A DNA stretch of 64,000 nucleotides from Ruminococcus flavefaciens (GCA_902760805.1 CACWHY010000005.1:62001-126000), one strand, 5' to 3'. Counted from the stretch's first letter, positions 49,062-58,041 are shown. The notes: generated by a model not told the origin, from the letters alone. A program made the numbers and translations.

Positions 49062-49925
49062 TTATGCCTTGTTTACGCTTCCGAAAAGCTCCATCTTCTC
49101 CTTGACCTTAGCCTTGATAGCCTCAAATCCGGGAGCCAGCAGCTTTCTGGGGTCGAAGCCCTTGCCCTGCTGATCCTTGCCAGCCTCGATGTAGCCTCTA
49201 GTAGCCTCAGCAAATACCAGCTGGCACTCTGTGTTAACGTTGATCTTAGCAACGCCAAGAGAGATAGCCTTTGTGATCTGGTCGTCGGGGATACCTGTAC
49301 CGCCGTGGAGAACCAGAGGCATCTCGCCAACTGTCTTGTTGATAGCCTCGAGAGTCTCAAAGCTCAGACCCTCCCAGTTTGCGGGATATACACCGTGGAT
49401 ATTACCGATACCAGCTGCCAGGAAATCAACGCCCAGGTCAGCGATCTGCTTGCACTCAGCAGGATCTGCGCACTCGCCCTTGCCGATAACGCCGTCCTCT
49501 TCGCCGCCGATAGCGCCAACCTCTGCCTCGATAGAAAGGCCAAGGTGATGAGCAGCACTTACCAGCTCAGTTGTCTTAGCAACGTTCTCGTCGATGGGGA
49601 AGTGTGAGCCGTCGAACATGATAGAAGTGAAGCCAGCCTTGATGCACTTGTAGCAGCCCTCGTATGAGCCGTGGTCAAGGTGAAGAGCAACAGGAACTGT
49701 GATCCCGAGAGACTCGTCCATAGCCTTTACCATAGCAGCAACTGTCTCGAAGCCTGTCATGTACTTGCCTGCACCCTCGGAAACGCCGAGGATAACGGGA
49801 GAATTAAGCTCCTGAGCTGTGAGCAGGATAGCCTTTGTCCACTCAAGGTTGTTGATGTTGAACTGGCCAACTGCGTACTTGCCTGCTCTTGCCTTCTGAA
49901 GCATTTCTGTAGCTGAAACTAACAT
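49062..49925 (-). CDS. fba: Fructose-1,6-bisphosphate aldolase, class II
   Basis: This 287-aa zinc aldolase of glycolysis has the two family signatures: VALHLDHGSYEGCYKCI (catalytic Asp and zinc His near residue 85) and LSIEAEVGAIGGEEDG (near 133). VLHGGTGIPDDQI carries another zinc His, and NVNTECQLVF binds substrate phosphate. The ATG has an AGGAGG site. It is one of the stronger promoters in the window, with a palindrome in the first transcribed bases that may be an operator. Confidence 0.96.
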   Translation of the reverse strand: MLVSATEMLQKARAGKYAVGQFNINNLEWTKAILLTAQELNSPVILGVSEGAGKYMTGFETVAAMVKAMDESLGITVPVALHLDHGSYEGCYKCIKAGFTSIMFDGSHFPIDENVAKTTELVSAAHHLGLSIEAEVGAIGGEEDGVIGKGECADPAECKQIADLGVDFLAAGIGNIHGVYPANWEGLSFETLEAINKTVGEMPLVLHGGTGIPDDQITKAISLGVAKINVNTECQLVFAEATRGYIEAGKDQQGKGFDPRKLLAPGFEAIKAKVKEKMELFGSVNKA

Positions 49926-49954
49926 AATTGAATTCCTCCTGAAATTTCATTGGA

Positions 49955-49969
49955 AGGGCAAATTGCCCT
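49955..49969. promoter_or_regulatory. Operator candidate at the fba transcription start
   Basis: AGGGCAAATTGCCCT is a perfect 7-1-7 inverted repeat at roughly +3 to +17 of the fba transcript, a position where a bound repressor would block initiation or early elongation. Confidence 0.5.
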
Positions 49970-49978
49970 ATCGTTAAT

Positions 49979-50007
49979 ATTATATCATATCATGTCGGGA
50001 ATTGCAA
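49979..50007 (-). promoter_or_regulatory. Promoter of fba
   Basis: On the minus strand, TTGCAA (50002-50007), 17 bp, TATAAT (49979-49984) with TGA in front. Confidence 0.82.
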
Positions 50008-50040
50008 GGGGTTAGCGGAAATTTTACGATCTTGTCCTCA

Positions 50041-50072
50041 AAAAGATAAGGGACCGCATAAGCAGTCCCTTT
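50041..50072 (-). terminator. Terminator of the GH5 cellulase gene
   Basis: AAGGGAC (50048-50054) pairs with GTCCCTT (50065-50071); on the minus strand ATCTTTTTG follows. Confidence 0.75.
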
Positions 50073-50078
50073 TGCAGG

Positions 50079-51866
50079 TCAGTTTATTGCCGCCATCTGC
50101 TGGCCGGTCATCGGCCAATCCTTGGCAGTTATCAGGTGTGCGTCGAACATCTGGATCGCAAGAGCGTCCTTGCCGGTGATGCCGCTGGTGCCGTTGTCCA
50201 CAACGTCAGCGTTGAGGCCGCCCTCCTCAGAAAGCGGATATTTCGCCGGAAGAGCCGCATACTGAAGAACAGCCACAGCATCGTTCAGGTCAACCTTCTT
50301 GTCCTCGTTAGCATCGCCCCAGAGTCTGTCAGAGCTGCCTGTAGGCTGGGGAGCAGTTGTGTTCTCCAAAGTAGTAGGCTGAGGATCTGTGGGCTTGACT
50401 GTAGTGGGCTGAGGGTCAGTAGGCTTAGGATCGGTGGGCTTTGCGCCGCCGTAAAACTCCGTAAGAGTGATACCGTTCTGACCCAGCGGGATAGTATGGT
50501 CAAGGCTGATGAACTTGCCGTTCTGGTCCTGCCAGAGTGAAGGCTTCACGAACTCGTACTTCTCCTCGTCCCAATGCTCCCAGTTGCACTTGCCAGCGAT
50601 AAGACCGCCGGTGTCACTGGAATTCTCATTGAAGCACCAGAAGGTGTGGTGGATATGCTTCTCGATCATGTAGTCACGAAGGATCTGCATCCAGTGCTTG
50701 TTCTCGCCTGTGGGGTCGCCCACCTCATCAATGAAGCCTCCCCATTCGCCCATGAGCAGCGGAGAGATCTTCTCCTCAACAAGGAAAGCCCAGGTATCGT
50801 ACCAATAATCCTTCATGAGAGTTTCCTTGGTGAATGTCTCGGAATCGTCATTGATATTGCGGAACCAAGTCTGCTCAAATACCAGCGGACCGTAATCGTG
50901 GGGAGAATAAACCAGCTGAGACTGGTACTTTCCAAGGTCAACGGGGTAATCTCTTACGCCACGGAAGTTTCCGCCCCACCATGCGCCGTGATACGGCTGG
51001 TATTCTGGATCTCCGTAATGGCCGTAATCTGTGGAGGGTGAATCCCAGTCAAAACCCTTTTCAAACTTGGGGTAGACCTCGATACCCTCTACCATAACGA
51101 GCAGGTTAGGATTTTTAGAAAGAACGGCATTAGCGCCCTTTTCTGCGGCATATCGCCAGTTGTTGGCATCGCTGGAGCCGTCCCACTTAGCGTAGATACC
51201 GTCGTCCTTCTTGCCGTGGGGCTCGTTCTTCAGGTCGATAGCCAGGATCGTATCATCGTCCTTATAGTAGTCCGCAAACCACGCCAGCGCCTCCAGCCAG
51301 TCCTCCTCGCTGTAGTTACTATCGTACCAAAGCGCATAGTTATGGCCGGCAGCGTTTGTGGTAGCGGAGTGGATATCCATCATGATCTTGATGCCGTTTT
51401 CTCTGCACCAATCGACAGCCATGTTCCAAATATCGAAGCTGTACTTAGGAGTACCGCCCTCGATGCCTTCAACAGTGAGCTCCGGGTTTTTCCACTCGTT
51501 GATCTTGATGATCGGATCGGGCTCTTTGTTTTTCCACTGCAAAAGGATCTGCGTGGACATAGGCACACGGAGCAGGTTGAAGCCGTGGTCGGCGATCTCA
51601 TTGAGAGCCTGGTGCATATTTATGCTCCAAACGCCGTCGAACACCTGGCTTCCAACGTTATAGCCGAACCAGTTGCAGCCGGTGAGCCAGACGGGTTTTC
51701 CGTTCATATCCACGATCTCGGCATTTTCGTTGACATGGAGCCAGTCATCGTGATACTCATCCGGAGCAGCGCTTACAGGGGCAGCTGTCATCGCAGTAGC
51801 AGCGCCCGTAGCCAGCAAAGCTCCGGCAGCAAGAGCTGCACCTGCCTTTTTCAAAAAACTTATCAT
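50079..51866 (-). CDS. Dockerin-bearing GH5 endoglucanase, secreted
   Basis: This 595-aa cellulase has a signal peptide (~1-34, cleavage near VSA-APD) and a GH5 catalytic domain (~40-460) with the acid/base Glu in DLKNEPHG (~214) and the nucleophile Glu in LLMGEWGGF (~373). The NWFGYN and VYSPHDYGP segments resemble subfamily GH5_1. A Pro/Thr linker follows (~470-515), then a dockerin (DANEDKKVDLNDAVAVLQY as first calcium loop, a second loop with a short insertion). It would be docked on a cellulosome at the cell surface. ATG 51866 has AGAGGGAA upstream. Confidence 0.93.
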   Translation of the reverse strand: MISFLKKAGAALAAGALLATGAATAMTAAPVSAAPDEYHDDWLHVNENAEIVDMNGKPVWLTGCNWFGYNVGSQVFDGVWSINMHQALNEIADHGFNLLRVPMSTQILLQWKNKEPDPIIKINEWKNPELTVEGIEGGTPKYSFDIWNMAVDWCRENGIKIMMDIHSATTNAAGHNYALWYDSNYSEEDWLEALAWFADYYKDDDTILAIDLKNEPHGKKDDGIYAKWDGSSDANNWRYAAEKGANAVLSKNPNLLVMVEGIEVYPKFEKGFDWDSPSTDYGHYGDPEYQPYHGAWWGGNFRGVRDYPVDLGKYQSQLVYSPHDYGPLVFEQTWFRNINDDSETFTKETLMKDYWYDTWAFLVEEKISPLLMGEWGGFIDEVGDPTGENKHWMQILRDYMIEKHIHHTFWCFNENSSDTGGLIAGKCNWEHWDEEKYEFVKPSLWQDQNGKFISLDHTIPLGQNGITLTEFYGGAKPTDPKPTDPQPTTVKPTDPQPTTLENTTAPQPTGSSDRLWGDANEDKKVDLNDAVAVLQYAALPAKYPLSEEGGLNADVVDNGTSGITGKDALAIQMFDAHLITAKDWPMTGQQMAAIN

Positions 51867-51923
51867 AAAAATTCCCTCTCTTTTCGTAACAGTGCATACG
51901 AACTGTTCACATTTTCTGAGAAT

Positions 51924-51952
51924 ATTATACATCATTAGTTCACAGATGTCAA
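51924..51952 (-). promoter_or_regulatory. Promoter of the GH5 cellulase gene
   Basis: On the minus strand, consensus TTGACA (51947-51952), 17 bp, TATAAT (51924-51929). The 7-mer TGTGAAC occurs both in the spacer and shortly after the start point, which may be a regulator site. Confidence 0.78.
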
Positions 51953-51973
51953 TAGAAATACGAAATATGCGCA

Positions 51974-52008
51974 TAAAACAAATGAGCCTCCTTTTTCAGG
52001 AAGCTCAT
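51974..52008 (-). terminator. Terminator of the two-component operon
   Basis: ATGAGCCTCCT (51982-51992) pairs with AGGAAGCTCAT (51998-52008) with one mismatch; on the minus strand TTTGTTTT follows. It lies about 150 bp after the histidine-kinase stop. Confidence 0.65.
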
Positions 52009-52040
52009 CTGCCATGATATAGGGATTATTGGGGATTTAA

Positions 52041-52070
52041 TAATTTAATGTTGGGGTAAACATTAAATTA
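52041..52070. repeat. AT-rich perfect hairpin, 12-bp arms
   Basis: TAATTTAATGTT (52041-52052) and AACATTAAATTA (52059-52070) flank a GGGGTA loop. It lies in the 3' untranslated stretch of the two-component operon, with no U-tract. Function unknown. Confidence 0.6.
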
Positions 52071-52161
52071 CCATGAAAATCAGCTTCGGGACTTCTCCCT
52101 CAGCATATTTATTATAACCGGCAATTGTGTGATCTGTGTGAAAAATAGGCTCTTTTGATAG

Positions 52162-53646
52162 CTAAACTTCATCAACATTTTTCTCGGATTTTTGTGCAAT
52201 TTTCACATCTTCGCTGCTTATCCTGAACCAGAACGTGGATCCCTTGCCGATCGTACTGCGAACACCGTAATCATAATTGTGCAGCTTCAGCACGGCCTTC
52301 ACAATGGAAAGGCCCAATCCGGTGCCCACCACCTCACGCTTATGGTTTTCTGAACGGTAATACTTGTCAAAGATCAGCTTGATCTTGTCCTCCTCGATGC
52401 CATCGCCGGTGTCCTCCACCTCGATGACCACACCCTCGGGAGTATTCTTCTGCCGAACGTAGACCTGCTTGTCTGCGCCGGTGTAGTTGATGGCGTTATT
52501 GATCAGGTTGTAGATCACCTGCTCGATCTTCACCACGTCGCACATCACAAGCCGCTCCTCATCGGGAGTGAAGTGGATATGATAGCCCATTTTCTCGGAG
52601 ATCCCCTTAAATCGGCCGATGATCTCGCTTAGCTTATCGCCGATGAAGAACTCAGAGGGCTCCAGCTTCTGACGGCCGCTTTCCAGCTTAGACAGGTCGA
52701 GTATATCGTTGACCATAAGTGAGAGCCGGTCAGTTTCGTTTATGATGATCTCCAGATGCTCGTTGCGCTTCACCGGGTTATCTCCGGAAAGATCCCGGAT
52801 CATCTCCGCATAGGCCTTCAGCATAGTCAGCGGAGTTCTCAGGTCGTGGGAGACATTTGCGATAAGGTCACGCTGCATGGTATCCACTCGTGAGAGCTCG
52901 TTTTCGGCGTAGGTCAGGGTATCCGCCAGCTGCTTCGCCTCCAGATATCCCCTTCCGTCGAAAGCCGTGGTGAAGTCGCCCTTTGCAAGATTTTCCGCAG
53001 AGCGTGTTATCCGGTCGATCGGGCGAGCGATACGTTTGGACACATAGAGCGACACGAAAAACGCCAAAACGATCAGTATCGCAGTGATGATCATGAGCTG
53101 CTGTTTGATGATCGACACAGTAGAGCCTACAGGCTCAAGCACCGTATTCAGCAGAAGATAGCCGTCCGGCCTGCTGAGCTCGCCGTTTCCGCTGAGCTCA
53201 CAGCCGTAGATCAGCATACTGTAGCTGCTGCGAGGGTTGCGTTCCTTCCGCTTGATGACTCCGCCGTTCTCGTCGATCTGACTTATAAATATGTAGGTAC
53301 TGTTCTCACGGCCATGGATAAGGCAGTCGCCCAGCACGTCACGGGTGTAGAGAGATCTTCCGTACCGGTCAAGGATCTCGATACACAGGTCGTTGTCGAT
53401 AGCCAACTCAGTGAGAGCGCTCTTGAAAGCATCGCTGTCGTCCTCCTGATAGGCCATCGAGATCTGCTCAGCAAGGCGGCTGACGTCCCTGACCTTCACC
53501 CGCTGATAGTATTTCTCCAAAAACAGGATCTGGAACAGCCACAAAAGCAGAAATACCATTATGGTGAAGGCCATGAAATAAAGCCATATGGTCACCTTCA
53601 GCGGTATTTTTGAGAACAGTCCTCTCAGCTTTTTAATTGGCTTCAA
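52162..53646 (-). CDS. Sensor histidine kinase
   Basis: This 494-aa membrane kinase has two helices (~17-42 and ~183-205) around an extracytoplasmic sensor of about 140 residues. A HAMP region follows (SKRIARPIDRITRSAENLAKGDF), then HisKA with the phospho-accepting His in NVSHDLRTPLTML (~265), and HATPase_c with NLINNAINYT, DTGDGIEED, and GTGLGLSIV. It overlaps the response-regulator gene by 14 bases. The layout resembles Clostridial OmpR-type wall/antibiotic-sensing pairs, but the signal is unknown. Confidence 0.95.
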   Translation of the reverse strand: MKPIKKLRGLFSKIPLKVTIWLYFMAFTIMVFLLLWLFQILFLEKYYQRVKVRDVSRLAEQISMAYQEDDSDAFKSALTELAIDNDLCIEILDRYGRSLYTRDVLGDCLIHGRENSTYIFISQIDENGGVIKRKERNPRSSYSMLIYGCELSGNGELSRPDGYLLLNTVLEPVGSTVSIIKQQLMIITAILIVLAFFVSLYVSKRIARPIDRITRSAENLAKGDFTTAFDGRGYLEAKQLADTLTYAENELSRVDTMQRDLIANVSHDLRTPLTMLKAYAEMIRDLSGDNPVKRNEHLEIIINETDRLSLMVNDILDLSKLESGRQKLEPSEFFIGDKLSEIIGRFKGISEKMGYHIHFTPDEERLVMCDVVKIEQVIYNLINNAINYTGADKQVYVRQKNTPEGVVIEVEDTGDGIEEDKIKLIFDKYYRSENHKREVVGTGLGLSIVKAVLKLHNYDYGVRSTIGKGSTFWFRISSEDVKIAQKSEKNVDEV

Positions 53647-54310
53647 ACTTGTATCCCATTCCTCTCAGCGTAACGATGAACTTCCTGTACTCGCCAAGAC
53701 TGTTTCTGAGCATCTTGATGTGAGTGTCCACCGTTCTGTCGTCGCCGAAGAAATCGTAGCCCCACACCTCTTCGAGCAGCTTGTCTCTTGTGAGGGCGAT
53801 ATTCTTGTTGCGGACCAAATAGAAGAGCAGGTCGTATTCCTTGGGGGTCATCGAGGCCTTCTGTCCGTTGACGTAGACCTCTCTTCCGGAGATGTCCACC
53901 TCAAGTCCTTCAAATGTATACTTGTCAGGCTGAGCGGCCTCTGCGGAAGCGGCGCTCCTCTTCAGCACCACCTTTACCCTGGCCATGAGCTCCTTAGGAG
54001 AAAAGGGCTTGACCACATAGTCGTCCACGCCTATCTCGAAGCCGAAGAGCTTATCGTACTCCTCACCTCTTGCCGAGAGCATGATAACGGGGATATTCTT
54101 GCTCTTGTGGATCTCCTTGCAGGCGGAATAGCCGTCAAGTCTGGGCATCATCACGTCCATGATGATCAGGTCATAGTCGTTGTTGTGGCAGAGATTTACG
54201 GCCTCCATGCCGTTTTCAGCCTCAGTCACCTCGTAGCCTTCAAACTCGGCGTATTCCTTGACCACCTTGCGGATATTGACCTCGTCGTCAACGATAAGAA
54301 TATGTGCCAT
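53633..54310 (-). CDS. OmpR-family response regulator
   Basis: This 225-aa regulator has a receiver domain with acidic pocket VDDE (8-10), phospho-accepting Asp52 in LIIMDVMMP, Thr/Ser switch MLSARG, and Lys in VVKPFSP. The C-terminal winged helix contains MTPKEYDLLFYLVRNKNIALTRDKLLEEVWGYDF and VDTHIKMLRNSLGEYRKFIVTLRGMGYKF. It forms an operon with the kinase gene that follows with a 14-base overlap. A CGGAGG site precedes the ATG. Confidence 0.96.
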   Translation of the reverse strand: MAHILIVDDEVNIRKVVKEYAEFEGYEVTEAENGMEAVNLCHNNDYDLIIMDVMMPRLDGYSACKEIHKSKNIPVIMLSARGEEYDKLFGFEIGVDDYVVKPFSPKELMARVKVVLKRSAASAEAAQPDKYTFEGLEVDISGREVYVNGQKASMTPKEYDLLFYLVRNKNIALTRDKLLEEVWGYDFFGDDRTVDTHIKMLRNSLGEYRKFIVTLRGMGYKFEAN

Positions 54311-54341
54311 ATGCTACCTCCGTTCAAATCTAGTTACTATT

Positions 54342-54370
54342 ATTTTACCACATCGCAGATCTTATTGCAA
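54342..54370 (-). promoter_or_regulatory. Promoter of the two-component operon
   Basis: On the minus strand, TTGCAA (54365-54370), 17 bp, TAAAAT (54342-54347) with TGG in front, 30 bp upstream of the regulator start. Confidence 0.72.
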
Positions 54371-54492
54371 TAAGCGAAAAATAATTTTTTCATTGTTTTA
54401 TTATCCTACCACGAAAAAGTGAATATCCCGTGATGATCAGAGGGAAATTTCCGGCGGATCTATAAACTTTGTTCGTTATTGCAAAATAATGA

Positions 54493-54521
54493 TTGACAAT
54501 TTCAGTTAAATTTGCTATAAT
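54493..54521 (+). promoter_or_regulatory. Promoter of the EAL/GGDEF gene
   Basis: Consensus TTGACA (54493-54498), 17 bp, TATAAT (54516-54521) with TGC in front. The ~45-nt leader has a TAGGCA/TGCCTA hairpin and then an AAAGGAGG ribosome site. Confidence 0.78.
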
Positions 54522-54573
54522 ATATCTGAATAGGCAAGCTGTGCCTAACTATGCCTGAAAGGAGGAGAAAGCC

Positions 54574-56802
54574 ATGAAATACCGCAATCCGCTGGCTGCT
54601 GCCATAGTGATCCTGGCCGCCACCGCTCTTGTTGTCACCTACGCTTATTATAGACCTGAGCACGCAGTTGCGGCCATAATCATCTACATCGTGACGATCT
54701 CGCTCCTGACTGTGGCTGTTTACAGCGCTCTTCTGTTTTACCGCAAGCACAAGTCTACTATAGATGTGGAGACCTTCGGCAGCGTCACCGACGACCTGAA
54801 TACTGAGATCGTGCTGTGGTCCACGGATTTTAGCTTCCTTTATATGAACAACCGCATGAAGGACCTTCTGGGCATCCCCAGAAAAGCTCAGGTGACCAAG
54901 GAGGACGTGCTCCGTGCCTTCGGCGTCACCGACGGAAATGCCGATGTTCTGGAGAAAATGGTGGGTGTCACCTCCTACGAGACCTCCTTCAAGGACACAT
55001 CCGGAAAGCTGACTACCATTGCCTGGTCTACGTCAGTTGTCAGAAAGGTCAAGAAGCGTGCGGCCTACCTCAGCGCCGGCTTCAATATGACTGAGCTGAA
55101 AAAAATGAAGGTCAACCTGGCAAGCGCCAACGACTTCTTCAACTCCTCCATGGAGCTGGCCGAGATCGGCGTTATCATGAGCTCTGACCGAAAAAAATAC
55201 GCCGCTTCCTCCGAGACCGTTCGTATGTTCGGCCTGACGAGCAGCTCGATTGACGTTTCCGAGTTCCGCTCACTTATCCACCCGGTGGACAGGCCGCAGT
55301 TCGACAAGGCTCTGCGCTCTACCGATGACAGCGAGGACGTTCGCTCACTTGAAATGCAGATCCGCTCCGCAAAGGGCGGCTACAGGTGGTATTCCTTCCG
55401 ATATAAGTCGATCAAGGCCACCGACAACACTAAGCCTCTCTTCGGCGGCGCCCTCATGGACATAAACGAGGAGCACCAGAAGGATATGCTCATCGAACGT
55501 CTGGCTTACAACGACGAGGTGACCGACATCCCCAACAGGAACAAGCTCATGACCGAGGGCGAGGAGCGATTCGCCCTGTGCAAGAACAAGGGCTATTCCT
55601 ACTGGATCGTGGTGCTGGACATCGACCGCTTCCACATCATCAACGACACCTGCGGCTATGACAACGGAAACAAGATCCTCCGGGATTTCGCCCACCTTAT
55701 CTGCGAATTCACCCGTGACGGCTTTGCTGCCCGTATCAGCGGTGATAATTTCGCCCTGCTCCTCCGAGACAACGGCATCGACGAGGCAGAGCCCGCCGAC
55801 ACTGTGAAAAAGATCCAGCTTGGCCTTGCTCAGCTTGCTGTGGGAGACCTCTCCCCCCTCAACCTCAGCTGCTCTGCCGGTTATTCCAGGATGCCCGGCG
55901 ACGGCGACTCATTCCTTGAGGTGCTGGAGCACGCTGAGTTCGCTCTGAAATCCGCCAGCATCTCTCAGGGCAGCATCTGCGCCTATGAGCCAAGTATGCA
56001 CGACTCTATCATCGGCAGCACCGAGCTGGAAAAGTCTCTTGCTCTGGCTATCGACAACGACGAGTTGCGGCTCTTCTACCAGCCCAAGATCGACCTGAAC
56101 ACCGGCAAGATCGTTGGCGTGGAGGCTCTTATCCGCTGGATCAAGCCCGACGGCACTATTATCAAGCCTGACGCCTTCGTACCTATAGCCGAGAGCAGTC
56201 ACCTTATCGGACGGATCAGCGAATTCGTCCTCAATGAAGGCTGCCGCCAGAACAAGGAATGGCAGCTCATGGGTCTGCCGAACATCGTTATGTCGATCAA
56301 TTTCACTTCCACAGACTTCTACCAGAAAGATCTGGCAGATAAGGTCAGGGAGGCTCTCATAAAGGCCGGGGATCTTCAGCCTGAGTGGCTGGAAGTGGAG
56401 CTCACCGAGACCATCGCCCTGAGCGATATAGACTTCGCCGTGGCTCAGATGAACAAGCTCCGTGACCTGGGCGTGAAGCTGGCCATGGACGACTTCGGAA
56501 CAGGCTACTCCTCACTGAGCTATTTGCAGATCCTGCCTATCACTCTGCTGAAGCTGGACCGCTCGTTCATCACCAATATCCAGAACGACACCATCGCCTA
56601 TGAGATCGTTTCCTCAGTGATCAGGATCGCAAGGTCCAAGGGCATCGAAACTATCGCTGAGGGCATAGAAAATGCTCAGCAGGAGGAGATCCTCCGCAGG
56701 GCTGAGTGTGATCTGGGTCAGGGCTATCTCTACGGAAAGCCAATGCCCGCCGACCAGATGCAGACCTTTATCGAGGAAAATGTCCGGAAATTCGGCACTT
56801 AA
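54574..56802 (+). CDS. Membrane c-di-GMP phosphodiesterase: PAS, degenerate GGDEF, intact EAL
   Basis: This 742-aa protein has two membrane helices (~8-27 and ~33-55), two PAS-like sensor regions (~65-170 and ~185-300), a GGDEF domain (~310-470) whose signature is degraded to SGDNF (~389), and an EAL domain (~490-735). The EAL domain is intact: VEALIRW, EVELTETIA, AMDDFGTGYSSL, KLDRSFI, ETIAEGIEN, GQGYLYGKPM. Loss of the catalytic Glu in GGDEF implies no cyclase activity, so it should hydrolyse c-di-GMP, perhaps with GTP-binding control by the degenerate domain. It is opposite in sense to the cyclase at 24677-26608. Confidence 0.92.
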   Translation: MKYRNPLAAAIVILAATALVVTYAYYRPEHAVAAIIIYIVTISLLTVAVYSALLFYRKHKSTIDVETFGSVTDDLNTEIVLWSTDFSFLYMNNRMKDLLGIPRKAQVTKEDVLRAFGVTDGNADVLEKMVGVTSYETSFKDTSGKLTTIAWSTSVVRKVKKRAAYLSAGFNMTELKKMKVNLASANDFFNSSMELAEIGVIMSSDRKKYAASSETVRMFGLTSSSIDVSEFRSLIHPVDRPQFDKALRSTDDSEDVRSLEMQIRSAKGGYRWYSFRYKSIKATDNTKPLFGGALMDINEEHQKDMLIERLAYNDEVTDIPNRNKLMTEGEERFALCKNKGYSYWIVVLDIDRFHIINDTCGYDNGNKILRDFAHLICEFTRDGFAARISGDNFALLLRDNGIDEAEPADTVKKIQLGLAQLAVGDLSPLNLSCSAGYSRMPGDGDSFLEVLEHAEFALKSASISQGSICAYEPSMHDSIIGSTELEKSLALAIDNDELRLFYQPKIDLNTGKIVGVEALIRWIKPDGTIIKPDAFVPIAESSHLIGRISEFVLNEGCRQNKEWQLMGLPNIVMSINFTSTDFYQKDLADKVREALIKAGDLQPEWLEVELTETIALSDIDFAVAQMNKLRDLGVKLAMDDFGTGYSSLSYLQILPITLLKLDRSFITNIQNDTIAYEIVSSVIRIARSKGIETIAEGIENAQQEEILRRAECDLGQGYLYGKPMPADQMQTFIEENVRKFGT

Positions 56803-56847
56803 CTTTGCATTTTATTATTTATCATAAACTTAACGGAGGTATTTATC

Positions 56848-57930
56848 ATGAAAAGAAGGATCGGTATTCTCACCAGCGGCGGCGACTGCCCCGGACTCAA
56901 CGCCACTATCAGAGGCGTGGCCAAGGCCTGCTATGAGCGCTTCGGCGAGGACAATATCGAGATAGTCGGCATTTCCAACGGCTACTACGGTCTCATCAAC
57001 AATCTCTGCAAGGATATGTCTCCCTCAGCCTTTTCAGGCATCCTCACCCAGGGCGGCACGATCTTCGGAACAAAGCGCCAGCCCTTCAAGATGATGCAGG
57101 TCATCGGCGAGGACAACGTTGACAAGGTAAAGAACATGAAGGAGACCTACAAGAAGCAGAAGTTGGACTGCCTGCTCACCCTGGGCGGAAACGGCACCCA
57201 CAAGACCTCTAAGCTGCTGTCAGACGAGGGCCTGAACGTTATCGGACTTCCCAAGACTATCGACAACGACATTTACGGCACTGACGTTACCTTCGGCTTC
57301 CACACAGCCGTTGACATCGCAACTGACGTCATCGACCGCCTTCATACAACTGCTGCAAGCCACTCCCGTATCCTGGTCTGCGAGATCATGGGCAACAAGG
57401 CCGGCTGGCTCACCCTCAATGCCGGTATCGCAGGCGGTGCCGACATCATCATCATCCCTGAGATCCCCTACGACATCGACAAGGTTTGCGACGCTGTTAT
57501 GGCAAGAAGCGCTTCCGGAAAGACCTTCTCTATCCTGGCAGTTGCTGAGGGCGCCTTCGACGTGAACGAGGCTAAGATGAAGAAGAAGGAGCGTGCTAAG
57601 AAGCGTGCTGAGGCAGGCTTGATCACAGCCACGAGCCGTATCGCTGCCCAGATCCAGGCCAACACCGGCATGGAGGCCAGAGTCTGCGTTCCCGGCCATA
57701 TGCTCAGAGGCGGCGCTCCCAGCGCTTACGACCGAGTTCTGTCAACTCAGTTCGGAGTTCATGCCGCTTACCTGATCTCCAAGGAGAAATACGGCAGAAC
57801 AGTTGCAAAGATCGGCAACAAGATAACCTCCAACAAGCTGGAGGACATCGCCGGCAAGACCAAGTTCGTGGACACTGAGAATCATCTGGTTATCGCCGCA
57901 AGAGACATCGGCGTTTCCTTCGGCGACTAA
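56848..57930 (+). CDS. 6-phosphofructokinase, group III type (phosphoryl donor uncertain)
   Basis: This 360-aa PFK-fold enzyme has GILTSGGDCPGLNATIRG at the N-terminus, a donor-site motif LGGNGTHKTS (~112-121), and the catalytic PKTIDND (~135-141). ATP enzymes usually have GGDGS with PGTIDND, while PPi enzymes have GGDDS with PKTIDND. This protein combines Gly at the ATP-type position with the Lys typical of PPi or mixed group III enzymes, so donor choice cannot be read off. CGGAGG precedes the ATG. With fba at 49062 it provides the middle of glycolysis. Confidence 0.9.
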   Translation: MKRRIGILTSGGDCPGLNATIRGVAKACYERFGEDNIEIVGISNGYYGLINNLCKDMSPSAFSGILTQGGTIFGTKRQPFKMMQVIGEDNVDKVKNMKETYKKQKLDCLLTLGGNGTHKTSKLLSDEGLNVIGLPKTIDNDIYGTDVTFGFHTAVDIATDVIDRLHTTAASHSRILVCEIMGNKAGWLTLNAGIAGGADIIIIPEIPYDIDKVCDAVMARSASGKTFSILAVAEGAFDVNEAKMKKKERAKKRAEAGLITATSRIAAQIQANTGMEARVCVPGHMLRGGAPSAYDRVLSTQFGVHAAYLISKEKYGRTVAKIGNKITSNKLEDIAGKTKFVDTENHLVIAARDIGVSFGD

Positions 57931-57956
57931 GCATCAAGCTGAATACACAAAAAGTT

Positions 57957-57990
57957 ATGCCCCGAAGCATTTCAAACTGCTTCGGGGCAT
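57957..57990. terminator. Terminator between pfk and the DUF3592-like gene
   Basis: Perfect 13-bp arms (57957-57969 and 57978-57990, ATGCCCCGAAGCA and its complement). The T run is on the minus strand (AACTTTTTG), so it mainly serves the minus-strand gene and perhaps also the convergent pfk. Confidence 0.82.
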
Positions 57991-58041
57991 TGTATTATCA
58001 CGGCTGCTTTTAGCTCTGAACTTGATCGGGAGCTGGCAAAG

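Noticed and set aside
54522..54573. Possible c-di-GMP riboswitch in the leader of the EAL gene
   Set aside because: The leader is only about 45 nt and lacks the GEMM conserved bases; it shows just a small TAGGCA/TGCCTA hairpin.
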